From Xanthocytophaga sp031424975 (lineage in GTDB: Bacteria; Bacteroidota; Bacteroidia; Cytophagales; 172606-1): DNA of 64,000 bases. The stretch's first letter is position 1, and each line of letters starts with the position of its first letter. The position numbers and the translations under genes were made by a program. Below, piece after piece: positions 19,687 to 27,650 of the stretch. The notes below the pieces were generated by a model. The model did not search any database and had not been told where the DNA came from. It saw only the letters and a list, made by a program, of their open reading frames with translations. The stretch is from NCBI GenBank assembly GCA_031424975.1, contig JANPIL010000201.1, positions 19,963-83,962 on the forward strand, in the 5' to 3' direction.

Positions 19687-20886
19687 ATGAAGAAGATTAC
19701 GTTACAAATAATACTTAAATCACTGCTTGCTTTTTGTTTGTGTAACTCAGTTTACTCACAAAAAAACTCAGCCGCTAAAATCCCTGTAATTGTAATTACC
19801 GATTTATATCATCCTGCCCAAGATCCGGGCGACAATTTCGATTTATTGATGGCGTATGCCTTGCCAAATATTGATTTGAAAGCAGTAATCCTCGATTGTA
19901 CAGAACCCTTTCGGCAACCTGTGGCTGTTAATCCTGGCGAAGGATTATACCCTGATGACAATGGCCCAAGAGAAGCTGGTTACATACCCATACTGCAGTT
20001 AAATTATATTTTCGACCGCACCGTTCCCTTCGCCGCCGGCCCGTTTTATCCAATGAAAAAAGAAAACGATAAGATGTTGGATATTCCAACATTTCAGCAG
20101 CAGGGTATTGAGTTATTGATTAAAACTTTAAAAGAAAGCCCGGCAAAAATTCAAATCCTGTCTTTTGGGTCTGCCCGTGTGTTGGCAGTTGCGTACAATA
20201 GGGAGCCTGCATTATTTAGAAAGAAAGTGGAGCGCATACATTTGTCTGCAGGAGCATCAGGTCCTGATTTTTTAGAATGGAATATTGCTTTAGATCGGAT
20301 GGCAATTAAAACAATTTTGCAATCCAATTTGCCAGTTGCATTATATCCTTGCGCTGCTGATACCGCCAATGGTATTGGCTATGGCTCTTACAATTATCCC
20401 TTTAGTTATGATGAACACAATACTTTTTACAAACTGCCTAACCTCAATTTTATTTTTACAATGGATTCCGTACTGCAACGCTACTTAGCTTATTCATTTA
20501 TACAAAGTTCACAAAACGATTTTCTTCGAGCTATGGAAAATGATACAGTCTTAAACATGCAGCCGGGTTTTTACAATCATGAACATTATGTTTGGGAAAC
20601 CGCCGTGTGGTTGCAGGTGGCAAAAATGAAACTCGTTTATATCAAAGCTGGCAGGTACAGCATCATTTCTGAAAATAAGGTGGCTGCTTCAGACAAGATT
20701 ATTACTAACGAACTGCATGCCTGCAAAGTGGAATTAACTAAAAACGGCTATACATTTAAAGAATCAAAACGGCCTTCTAATTTCAGTATTTTTTATCGTA
20801 ACAATCCATTGTTGTATGAGAAAGCTATGCAGCAGGCATTGCCTGAGTTGTATCGTGGTTTTAGAGCGGGTTTAAAAAGTAGATGA
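19687..20886 (+). CDS. Secreted nucleoside-hydrolase-like protein
   Basis: 399 residues with a signal peptide ending near VYSQK. The fold resembles the inosine-uridine-preferring nucleoside hydrolase superfamily: an N-terminal strand VIVITDLYH, then DPGDNFDLLMAYALPN, the place where classical members have the calcium-binding DTDxGxDDAxAL, then strands such as ILSFGSARVLAVAYN and LPVALYPC. The canonical aspartate cluster is altered, so I do not claim nucleosidase activity. Secreted relatives in glycan loci may act on N- or O-linked pentose groups. It is the last plus-strand gene of the AT-rich cluster, 197 bases after the GH78-like gene, and converges with a minus-strand FG-GAP gene. Confidence 0.6.
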   Translation: MKKITLQIILKSLLAFCLCNSVYSQKNSAAKIPVIVITDLYHPAQDPGDNFDLLMAYALPNIDLKAVILDCTEPFRQPVAVNPGEGLYPDDNGPREAGYIPILQLNYIFDRTVPFAAGPFYPMKKENDKMLDIPTFQQQGIELLIKTLKESPAKIQILSFGSARVLAVAYNREPALFRKKVERIHLSAGASGPDFLEWNIALDRMAIKTILQSNLPVALYPCAADTANGIGYGSYNYPFSYDEHNTFYKLPNLNFIFTMDSVLQRYLAYSFIQSSQNDFLRAMENDTVLNMQPGFYNHEHYVWETAVWLQVAKMKLVYIKAGRYSIISENKVAASDKIITNELHACKVELTKNGYTFKESKRPSNFSIFYRNNPLLYEKAMQQALPELYRGFRAGLKSR

Positions 20887-20894
20887 CAAACAAA

Positions 20895-20921
20895 CGGGGG
20901 ACACAATTTGTCCTTCCCCCC
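20895..20921. terminator. Possible bidirectional hairpin between convergent genes
   Basis: CGGGGGACA (20895-20903) can pair imperfectly with TTGTCC and the following CCCCCCG. It lies 9 bases after the nucleoside-hydrolase-like stop and 56 bases before the FG-GAP stop on the other strand. The stem has a two-base bulge and no long T run. Confidence 0.4.
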
Positions 20922-20976
20922 GCCCCTTGTAAAATAGAACAACTCTAGAACAATTTAAATAAACTATCTCCACCGA

Positions 20977-22164
20977 CTAGTTGGTCTGTTCAAAAAAGTA
21001 CACTCCCTTCTTGTTAGACACAATAATGTCGGACAATGCATCTCCATTAATATCTTTTACTGTTATACTATTGCCAATGCCGGAATTATCGTCAATCTGA
21101 TGCGGTATCCACTGTGGGTTTTTACCGGGAATATATTCAAACCAATACAGCACAGCAGGTTCATAAGAACCGGGGTCATGGCCATCCTCATGGGCAAGGT
21201 AGCGTTTGCCGGTAACAAGATCAGGGTGTCTGTCACCGTTAACATCTGTAAAAGCCAAGCAATGACTTTGCGAAAAAAGTTTGCTTATTTCGTGAGTGAC
21301 CCAGTTGATGCTGCCAGTGGCCGTAACTATTTGCTCATGCCACCAAATACCGTATTGATGCGCCGAAGAACTGATGATATCCATATCGCCGTCTTCATCC
21401 ACATCGTAAGTAAACATGTTGGCGCAATCTGCTCCCAGGCCGGCAGGATGAAATGTCCAGTTTGCAGCCATTACATTAACTGGTGATTGCCACCACCCTG
21501 ATTTTATTATTACGTCATTGCGGCCATCTTTATTTACATCACCCCAGCCCAACCCATGTGTGTATCGGTCACTGGCTATCATGCTGTCGTTGCTGATAAT
21601 ATGGCGTTGCCAAACGGTATCGTTTTTAGCAACAGGCGACTGCAGCCAGATTACCTGCCTGGTAGTAACATCGTTACAAATAAGGTCCATCCTGCCATTG
21701 CTATCCACATCTACAAATGCAGGGTTTTCCATACCGGCATTGGCGAGAATTGTATGCGACTTCCACAATCCTTTTTTATTTTTTGGGTTTTGATACCAGG
21801 TACAAGCAGCTCCGGGCTGGTCAAATTTTATCAGGTCATTCCAGCCATCATTATTTACATCCATACAAAAATTTAGAAAAGTGGTTCGATAGCCGGGAAC
21901 AGGATCAAGCGTATCTGCATGCAACAAATGCTGTTTCCATAAAGGCGCCTCCCACCAGTAGTTACCCGCCAGTATATCTTCTTTGCCATCATTGTTTACA
22001 TCACCCACAGCTACCCCTTCAGACACAAACGCTGTGCTAATGGTATGCTTTTTAAACTGTACGGTGTGGTTGCTTTTATTACGCTGTGCATAGCCCGTTA
22101 ATGTGCAAAGCGTAAGTAGCTGCATTATCAGGAATGAAAATGTTGATGTCTTTAGTGATGCCAT
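20977..22164 (-). CDS. Secreted FG-GAP/VCBS repeat protein
   Basis: 395 residues with a signal peptide ending near TGYAQ. The body is made of about six FG-GAP-type blades, each with a calcium-binding loop of the form D-x-(N/D)-x-D-G-x-x-D: DVNNDGKED, DVNNDGWND, DVDSNGRMD, DVNKDGRND, DVDEDGDMD, DVNGDRHPD, DINGDALSD. Aromatic residues (NYWWEAPLW, TWYQNP, SGWWQSP) recur between blades. The fold is a seven-bladed propeller. Some relatives with this Trp-rich repeat occur in rhamnogalacturonan-degrading loci, so binding or lyase activity is possible, but I see no decisive catalytic motif. It is followed on the same strand by a GH78 gene located upstream, with a 278-base gap. Confidence 0.75.
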   Translation of the reverse strand: MASLKTSTFSFLIMQLLTLCTLTGYAQRNKSNHTVQFKKHTISTAFVSEGVAVGDVNNDGKEDILAGNYWWEAPLWKQHLLHADTLDPVPGYRTTFLNFCMDVNNDGWNDLIKFDQPGAACTWYQNPKNKKGLWKSHTILANAGMENPAFVDVDSNGRMDLICNDVTTRQVIWLQSPVAKNDTVWQRHIISNDSMIASDRYTHGLGWGDVNKDGRNDVIIKSGWWQSPVNVMAANWTFHPAGLGADCANMFTYDVDEDGDMDIISSSAHQYGIWWHEQIVTATGSINWVTHEISKLFSQSHCLAFTDVNGDRHPDLVTGKRYLAHEDGHDPGSYEPAVLYWFEYIPGKNPQWIPHQIDDNSGIGNSITVKDINGDALSDIIVSNKKGVYFFEQTN

Positions 22165-22442
22165 ATCAGTTTGTTTAAAAGTATTTACTAACCATTATAA
22201 ATGTAAAAAAATAAAGCACCTGTATTTCAATTAATTTTTATAATGCTCTTTAGTAGAAGCTACGAGTTCAGTTTAACATTGCAACGCCAGCAATTTGGCA
22301 AGCAATTTTAAAGATTCACTATTGCTACCTTGGCCGCTGTTGTCGGTATCCTCAACCAGGTAGGCGCACTCCGTCCTGTGTCTGCCTGGTTACTACTGCT
22401 TTAAATAGATCAAATTTCATTTATTACCATAGGCGATAGGTT

Positions 22443-25115
22443 TTAGTTATTAATTTCCCTAATCTCGAAATCGAACACTCCGGCAGGTAGTTTGGTTGAA
22501 TAACTTGTACTATTTGCTTCAAAATCTACTTTTTTCCCATTCATTTTAATTTCCTTCCCTGAAAGCTTTAGCATTGCAGTACTGTTTGCAGGAATAACTA
22601 CATGATAAGTCACTATTTTACCTTTACGCTTCCAGCTTGAAGTTATTTGGCCATAAGGCCCGTCATGGCTGGTTTGAAACGAATCAAGGCCATTTACAAA
22701 ATGCGGTTCCAGCAAAATGTTCTTAAACCCAGGATTTTTCTCATCGGGCCTTATGCCACCCAATGCCTTGTAATACCAGGCACTGATTTCACCAAACATA
22801 ATATGGTTTAGAGATTGATCGCTTTTTGCATTAAGGGGCCAGTTTTCATGAAGTGTTGTTGCCCCGTTCTCAATCCACCATCCCCAGGAAGGATATGATT
22901 TTTGACTTGCTAATTCGTAAGCCAAATCAGGATACCCGTTTTCACTTAGTGCACTCAATATACATTTTGTTCCAAGCAGCCCAACATCCAAATGTTTGCC
23001 ATCGGCAATTACCCTAATTGAAAGATTTTCTGCAACTTTTGTTTTCATATTTTCAGGAACTATACCCCAAAAAAGAGGAGCACTTAACTCGGTTTGTAGC
23101 CCGGTTGCATATATCCCGGTTTGATAATTAAGATACTTTACGTTGATTGCAGATGCAATTTTTTCCGCCAACAGAGAATATTTCTGATAATCTGAATCAT
23201 TGTGCAATATTTTAGCTGTCTTGGCCAGAATTGTCGCATCAACATAGTAATATATAGACGATGTCAACTCTATCGATGCTTTCGATTTTACAGGAACCCA
23301 ATCGCCCAAACCCCAGTCTGTTAAACTATTATGGCTTAAATCGCTAATGTGATCAACATACCTTTTAATATTTTCATAGCAATCGGCTAATAATTTTAAA
23401 TCACCATAAAATTGGTAGATGTTCCATGGAATAATAGCTATCGAACTTGTATAGTCCACCCCATTAGCCCAATGGTAACCCCAGCCGCTTGTAGGAATAA
23501 TTCCGGGCAATACGCCATTTGGCTGTTGCTCGTCACGGTGGTCGGCCAGCCATTTTTCGTAGATGGTAATGGCATCGAAATTGTACAGACCAGTTTCGCT
23601 GGCAATTTGGGCATCGCCTGTCCAGCCAAGCTTTTCACGTTGCGGGCAATCTGTTGGGAGACCCTGGAGGTTCGATAAATATGAAGCATTGGTTGCTCTC
23701 CATATCTTATTCAAGGTTTGGTCAGAACTGTTCACCTTACCAATAGCAGGAACATCGCTGTACATAAATATGCCTGTAAGGCGCTTGATTTCAACAGGGC
23801 GATTGCTGGTTACCTCCACATATTGAAAGCCTTTATAATTAAAATGCGGATAAAATGTTTCAACACTATCGCCCCCAAGAATATAAATGTCTGTTTGAAA
23901 AGGATATTTTTCATCAGTTGGCTCATAGTAAGGGTCAATATTCGATAAGTCCACATTTCCGTCTTTGTTTAGGATCTCCGCATGTTTTAAACGGATTTCG
24001 GTACCCCGTTCCCCTTTCACACTAATGCGTGTGATCCCGGCAATATTGCGGCCCAGATTAAATATCGATTTGAGATCGCTTATCTTGTTTGTTGATACCG
24101 GGTTAACTTCTTCAACAAAACGAATGGGCTCTAGTTGCTGCGCTGTAATGTTTTGAGAAGGTGCGCCTACCAAAATAGCATTTACCCATGTAGAATCGTC
24201 GAATTGCGGCGTGTTCCAACCGGGCTGATTAAGCCGGGCATCGTAATGTTCGCCAACATAAATACTGTTGAAAATAATCGGGCTGGGCGATGTTTTCCAA
24301 TCTGTGCCTGAAGTTATAACTTCCTGATGGCCATCTTCATAAGTAAGACGAAGGTCAAGACAAAATTTTTGACGGTTGCGCCACGGGGCCTTATCGAAAT
24401 ACCACACAGCCGCATCCTGAAAATTGTACCATCCATTGCCAAGCAACACACCTAAAGCCACATTTTCTGAATTAACCAAAGACGTTACATCGTAAGTAAC
24501 ATAGAGAGTACGCCTGTCGAAACGTGTAAACATCGGATCGAGCCGGTGATTGCCCACACGCTCTCCGTTAATAAAAAGCTCATACAAGCCGGCAGCAGCA
24601 ATATAAACCCGGGCACTTATAATTTTTCCCGAAGGCCGAAATTGTTTACGGAAGCAGGCCGCAGGTTTCAAGGTTATATCTTTCGAATCCGAAACCCAAT
24701 GACCTTTCCAATTACCAATTTGCATCATTCCAGTTTCAAAACTGGCAACTGGCGCTATCGCTGATTTATTAAGCTCTTTGTTCCATAAAATTACTGTCCA
24801 AAAATATTTTGTAAACGGCTTTAATGCTTGTCCTTTATAAGAAATCAGCATTCCGGGATCCGAAATTTTCTTTGTATCCCAACAATTTCCTATTCCATTT
24901 GCTACCTGAACAGAATCAGTTCCAACTATAACCTGATAGGCTGTTTGCATGGCACCCACGGTGCTGTCATTCATTTGCCAGTGCAAACGTGGCGATGGAG
25001 CATCAATACCAATAGGATTTATGAGGTGTTCGCATTTCAAACGGTATGATTGTCCCTGCGTGTGAACAGCATAAAATAAAAGTAGTTTTATAACCAATAC
25101 TGGGTTCAATTTCAT
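22443..25115 (-). CDS. GH78 alpha-L-rhamnosidase
   Basis: 890 residues with a signal peptide ending near VHTQG. The full multi-domain architecture is present: N-terminal FnIII-like domain (LKCEHLINPIGIDAPSPRLHW), rhamnose-binding jelly roll (ARVYIAAAGLYELFINGERVG), a second beta domain (FNLGRNIAGITRI), the six-hairpin barrel with the canonical GLPTDCPQREKLGWTGDAQ (about 482-500), WVEP-type helices and a C-terminal sandwich. This is the most orthodox rhamnosidase of the three in the window. It would release terminal alpha-L-rhamnose in the periplasm. It lies 143 bases from the LamG gene on the same strand, so the two may share a transcript that continues toward the FG-GAP gene. Confidence 0.93.
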   Translation of the reverse strand: MKLNPVLVIKLLLFYAVHTQGQSYRLKCEHLINPIGIDAPSPRLHWQMNDSTVGAMQTAYQVIVGTDSVQVANGIGNCWDTKKISDPGMLISYKGQALKPFTKYFWTVILWNKELNKSAIAPVASFETGMMQIGNWKGHWVSDSKDITLKPAACFRKQFRPSGKIISARVYIAAAGLYELFINGERVGNHRLDPMFTRFDRRTLYVTYDVTSLVNSENVALGVLLGNGWYNFQDAAVWYFDKAPWRNRQKFCLDLRLTYEDGHQEVITSGTDWKTSPSPIIFNSIYVGEHYDARLNQPGWNTPQFDDSTWVNAILVGAPSQNITAQQLEPIRFVEEVNPVSTNKISDLKSIFNLGRNIAGITRISVKGERGTEIRLKHAEILNKDGNVDLSNIDPYYEPTDEKYPFQTDIYILGGDSVETFYPHFNYKGFQYVEVTSNRPVEIKRLTGIFMYSDVPAIGKVNSSDQTLNKIWRATNASYLSNLQGLPTDCPQREKLGWTGDAQIASETGLYNFDAITIYEKWLADHRDEQQPNGVLPGIIPTSGWGYHWANGVDYTSSIAIIPWNIYQFYGDLKLLADCYENIKRYVDHISDLSHNSLTDWGLGDWVPVKSKASIELTSSIYYYVDATILAKTAKILHNDSDYQKYSLLAEKIASAINVKYLNYQTGIYATGLQTELSAPLFWGIVPENMKTKVAENLSIRVIADGKHLDVGLLGTKCILSALSENGYPDLAYELASQKSYPSWGWWIENGATTLHENWPLNAKSDQSLNHIMFGEISAWYYKALGGIRPDEKNPGFKNILLEPHFVNGLDSFQTSHDGPYGQITSSWKRKGKIVTYHVVIPANSTAMLKLSGKEIKMNGKKVDFEANSTSYSTKLPAGVFDFEIREINN

Positions 25116-25258
25116 AAATAGTTAGTTTTTATATTTTCGTTTAGTTTATTGCTGTATCGCCGGTATAAAAACTACAATAAGGTTTTCTGATTCTTTCAAT
25201 GTCACTATTAGGCATTTTTGGCGTTAATAAAGTTATTCGGTCATTTTTTTTTACTATT

Positions 25259-27457
25259 TTATTTAGGATCTATTGAAAAAGATTCAACTTTTTCCGAATT
25301 CAAATCGAACCATAATACTAAATCTGTTCCCTCAATGTGGTTTTCATAAGCAGCTCTATAGTTAATGCCTTCCTCATATTTTTTGCCATTAATCAAAATA
25401 GCAACTTTTTTATCACCCCAACCTTTTAATACGAATGCAGGGTTAACAATTGGAGATCCCTTGCTCCCGGTCAGCTGAATATCTGTTTTAGTTGAACGGT
25501 TTTCGCAATTCAAAATATAAGCCCGTTGAAACTTATCGTAACCATTATACATAACTGGCCCCTTCATAATTTTCAATTCCGGTGCTTTGTTCCACGATCT
25601 TTCCAGTGGCACTAATGCTTCTATTGGTTTATTAATTAAACCATATAGCGTTACAGTTTCATGAGTGCCGCCTGCTCCATCATGGCTAATTGGTGCACCA
25701 CACGATAAAGAGGTATGGCCGGGTCTGTCGGCAGCAATAGCAACACGTCCATCGCTGGGTATTTGCGCCACAGGCCAATGATTCCAAAAAGCAAATTCCC
25801 GCCAAACCCATGGATCTATTGTACTTCCTGGCTCAAAAATTATAAATGGTTTGTATTCTGATTTTAAATTGGTCATCTGAATATTCGCATCGGGCACTTT
25901 GTCTCTTCCTTCCTTCTTTTGCTCTACATCTGAGACTTTTGTTTTCCATTTGTAAGTATAACTTTTCCCTTCAGTATTTGCTATGGAAAGTGCACCATCT
26001 TCCACATTGTCTTCAGGTCGTGTACCGGCTTGATTGAAAAAGATAGTTTCCTGAAACTGATGCCATGGAATGCCGGGAGTTGGCCAGTTTGCTGTATTTG
26101 CCACAACGCCCCATCTGCTTGTCCATAATACCTGGTGGCGAACGGCAACGGCATCAGGATAAATAACAAAATACTCTTCTGCCCAATCGCCCCAGCCTGT
26201 AAGTTTATCAACATGAGCCTGTCCGTAAGTGATGTAAGCCGGGTTATACCGCCATTTTACAATCACTCGTGCCGGATTATTCTCTATTAATTTTACATGA
26301 GAGTAGAGGCAACGCTTATCCGACATGTGTTCGGCACAACCCCACTTATCGGGCAAAGGATTAATACTGTCAAATTTCTGATCGTCCATCCATTCGTTGC
26401 TTTCAAGGCTTTGGTCGCCCATCCATTTTTCATTTTCGGTAACGTAACATGCTCCATAACTTGTTCCATGCCAAAAAACCATTCGGATGGGTTTATTGAA
26501 TGTTACAACAATATCTGAGTAATCACCAATTCTCCATAGTTTATCCCAGATTTCAACATATTTGAGGGTAGTGTTGATTGCACCAAAAGTTCTCCTTTCA
26601 GCGCCCGCTGTTGGGAACTTCCTGTATTTTAACGGTTGGATAATCTTTGGTTTTAGCTGCCCGTACTCCCGGTTGATTTCTTCCGGGTCCAAAGATTTAT
26701 CATATATTTTAACTTCATCAATCAGCCCATCGAAGTTCATATATGATAATGTTTTCTGGCTGGGTTCCCGTTCTGTACCCTGCGGACTCATCTTTGAATG
26801 GCTGCGCCCTATCCATAAATCGGTACCATTGTTAGGTTTTGCCCAGCCAGTTAAGTTCCATCCATATTTTCCTGCTGATAAATTGCCACTTTTCTTCCCG
26901 TTAATATATACCATCATTTCTCCATTCTGATCAATTGTAGCGGCAATATGAGACCATTTCAACAATTCAATCTTTTCCCCTGATATGCACATCACCCATT
27001 TACGTTCTGCTCCCACCGCTATTCCAAGGCCAACTTTTCCCTCGGCATTCAAGCCGAAAAAAAAGCCTTCCTTATGGTTATTCTCCCTATCAACTATCCC
27101 TGTCCAGTTCCAAGGATAGGTCTGGGGTGCAACCCAAGCTTCAATGGTAAATGTTTTCCCTAAATCAGACGCCCTCTCTGCCGACCTTAAAATATGAGTT
27201 GTATATCCATCGAGTTTCAGACACTTACCACTGACTCCGTCCGAAAACCAAAAATTGCCATTAATGGTATCTGAAACGCCACTGACTTTATCAATTACTG
27301 TTTTTTCATCGTTGCTGTCGAAAGTCCACCATCCCAATGGATTGTCTTGTCCTTTGCAAGTAAAAATCCCTATTAAAAATGATAAGATTATTAAAGAAAT
27401 GAATTTCTGATTACTGATATTAACTGAACTTTTTAACTCCCTGTATTTGTGTGCCAT
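25259..27457 (-). CDS. LamG-domain protein with an unrecognised catalytic-looking C-terminal domain
   Basis: 732 residues; a polar N-terminus precedes a signal segment (LIILSFLIGIFTCKGQ), cleavage near residue 37. A LamG/concanavalin-like domain spans about 40-265 (WWTFDSNDEK, FTIEAWVAP, DGLIDEVKIYDKSL). The remaining 450 residues are rich in Trp, His and Tyr (VFWHGTSYGACYV, FWNHWPVAQIPSDGR, TSLSCGAPISHDGAGG) and match no family I can name. Because it lies in a rhamnosidase-rich cluster next to the regulator gene, a polysaccharide lyase or hydrolase acting on the backbone or side chain is a reasonable guess but unproven. Its start codon lies 12 bases from the end of repeat copy A. Confidence 0.6.
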   Translation of the reverse strand: MAHKYRELKSSVNISNQKFISLIILSFLIGIFTCKGQDNPLGWWTFDSNDEKTVIDKVSGVSDTINGNFWFSDGVSGKCLKLDGYTTHILRSAERASDLGKTFTIEAWVAPQTYPWNWTGIVDRENNHKEGFFFGLNAEGKVGLGIAVGAERKWVMCISGEKIELLKWSHIAATIDQNGEMMVYINGKKSGNLSAGKYGWNLTGWAKPNNGTDLWIGRSHSKMSPQGTEREPSQKTLSYMNFDGLIDEVKIYDKSLDPEEINREYGQLKPKIIQPLKYRKFPTAGAERRTFGAINTTLKYVEIWDKLWRIGDYSDIVVTFNKPIRMVFWHGTSYGACYVTENEKWMGDQSLESNEWMDDQKFDSINPLPDKWGCAEHMSDKRCLYSHVKLIENNPARVIVKWRYNPAYITYGQAHVDKLTGWGDWAEEYFVIYPDAVAVRHQVLWTSRWGVVANTANWPTPGIPWHQFQETIFFNQAGTRPEDNVEDGALSIANTEGKSYTYKWKTKVSDVEQKKEGRDKVPDANIQMTNLKSEYKPFIIFEPGSTIDPWVWREFAFWNHWPVAQIPSDGRVAIAADRPGHTSLSCGAPISHDGAGGTHETVTLYGLINKPIEALVPLERSWNKAPELKIMKGPVMYNGYDKFQRAYILNCENRSTKTDIQLTGSKGSPIVNPAFVLKGWGDKKVAILINGKKYEEGINYRAAYENHIEGTDLVLWFDLNSEKVESFSIDPK

Positions 27458-27469
27458 CGAAATATCAGA

Positions 27470-27650
27470 GTTACTATCGGTTGATAATCAGTTAATTAAT
27501 GGCTTACTTAAAACCGGATTTCCATCCGTGCAATGCACAATCTCTGTTTGTTTTGACAACAAGGGGTTTTGCGTTTCGAAAAGATACTATTTTCCGGGTT
27601 TGGTTTTATTGAAAATATTTACAACTTGTTGATTATCAGCATATAACAAG
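27470..27650 (+). repeat. Dispersed repeat family, copy A (181 bp)
   Basis: The ends are related inverted repeats: the left end contains TTGATAATCAG and the right end CTTGTTGATTATCAGC. The core at 27563-27595 ends in GAAAAGATACTATTTTCC. The copy sits between the LamG start and the regulator's stop, and overlaps the last 21 codons of the regulator. Copy H at 49019-49222 is nearly the same sequence with an extra palindrome. Confidence 0.85.

Noticed and set aside
27563..27595. Repeat core as a Bacteroidota promoter (TTTG and TAnnTTTG boxes)
   Set aside because: TTTG and TATTTTCC occur but with about 17 bp spacing, the second box is a poor match, and cores occur in both orientations relative to genes. 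Kept only as an open possibility for the element ends.
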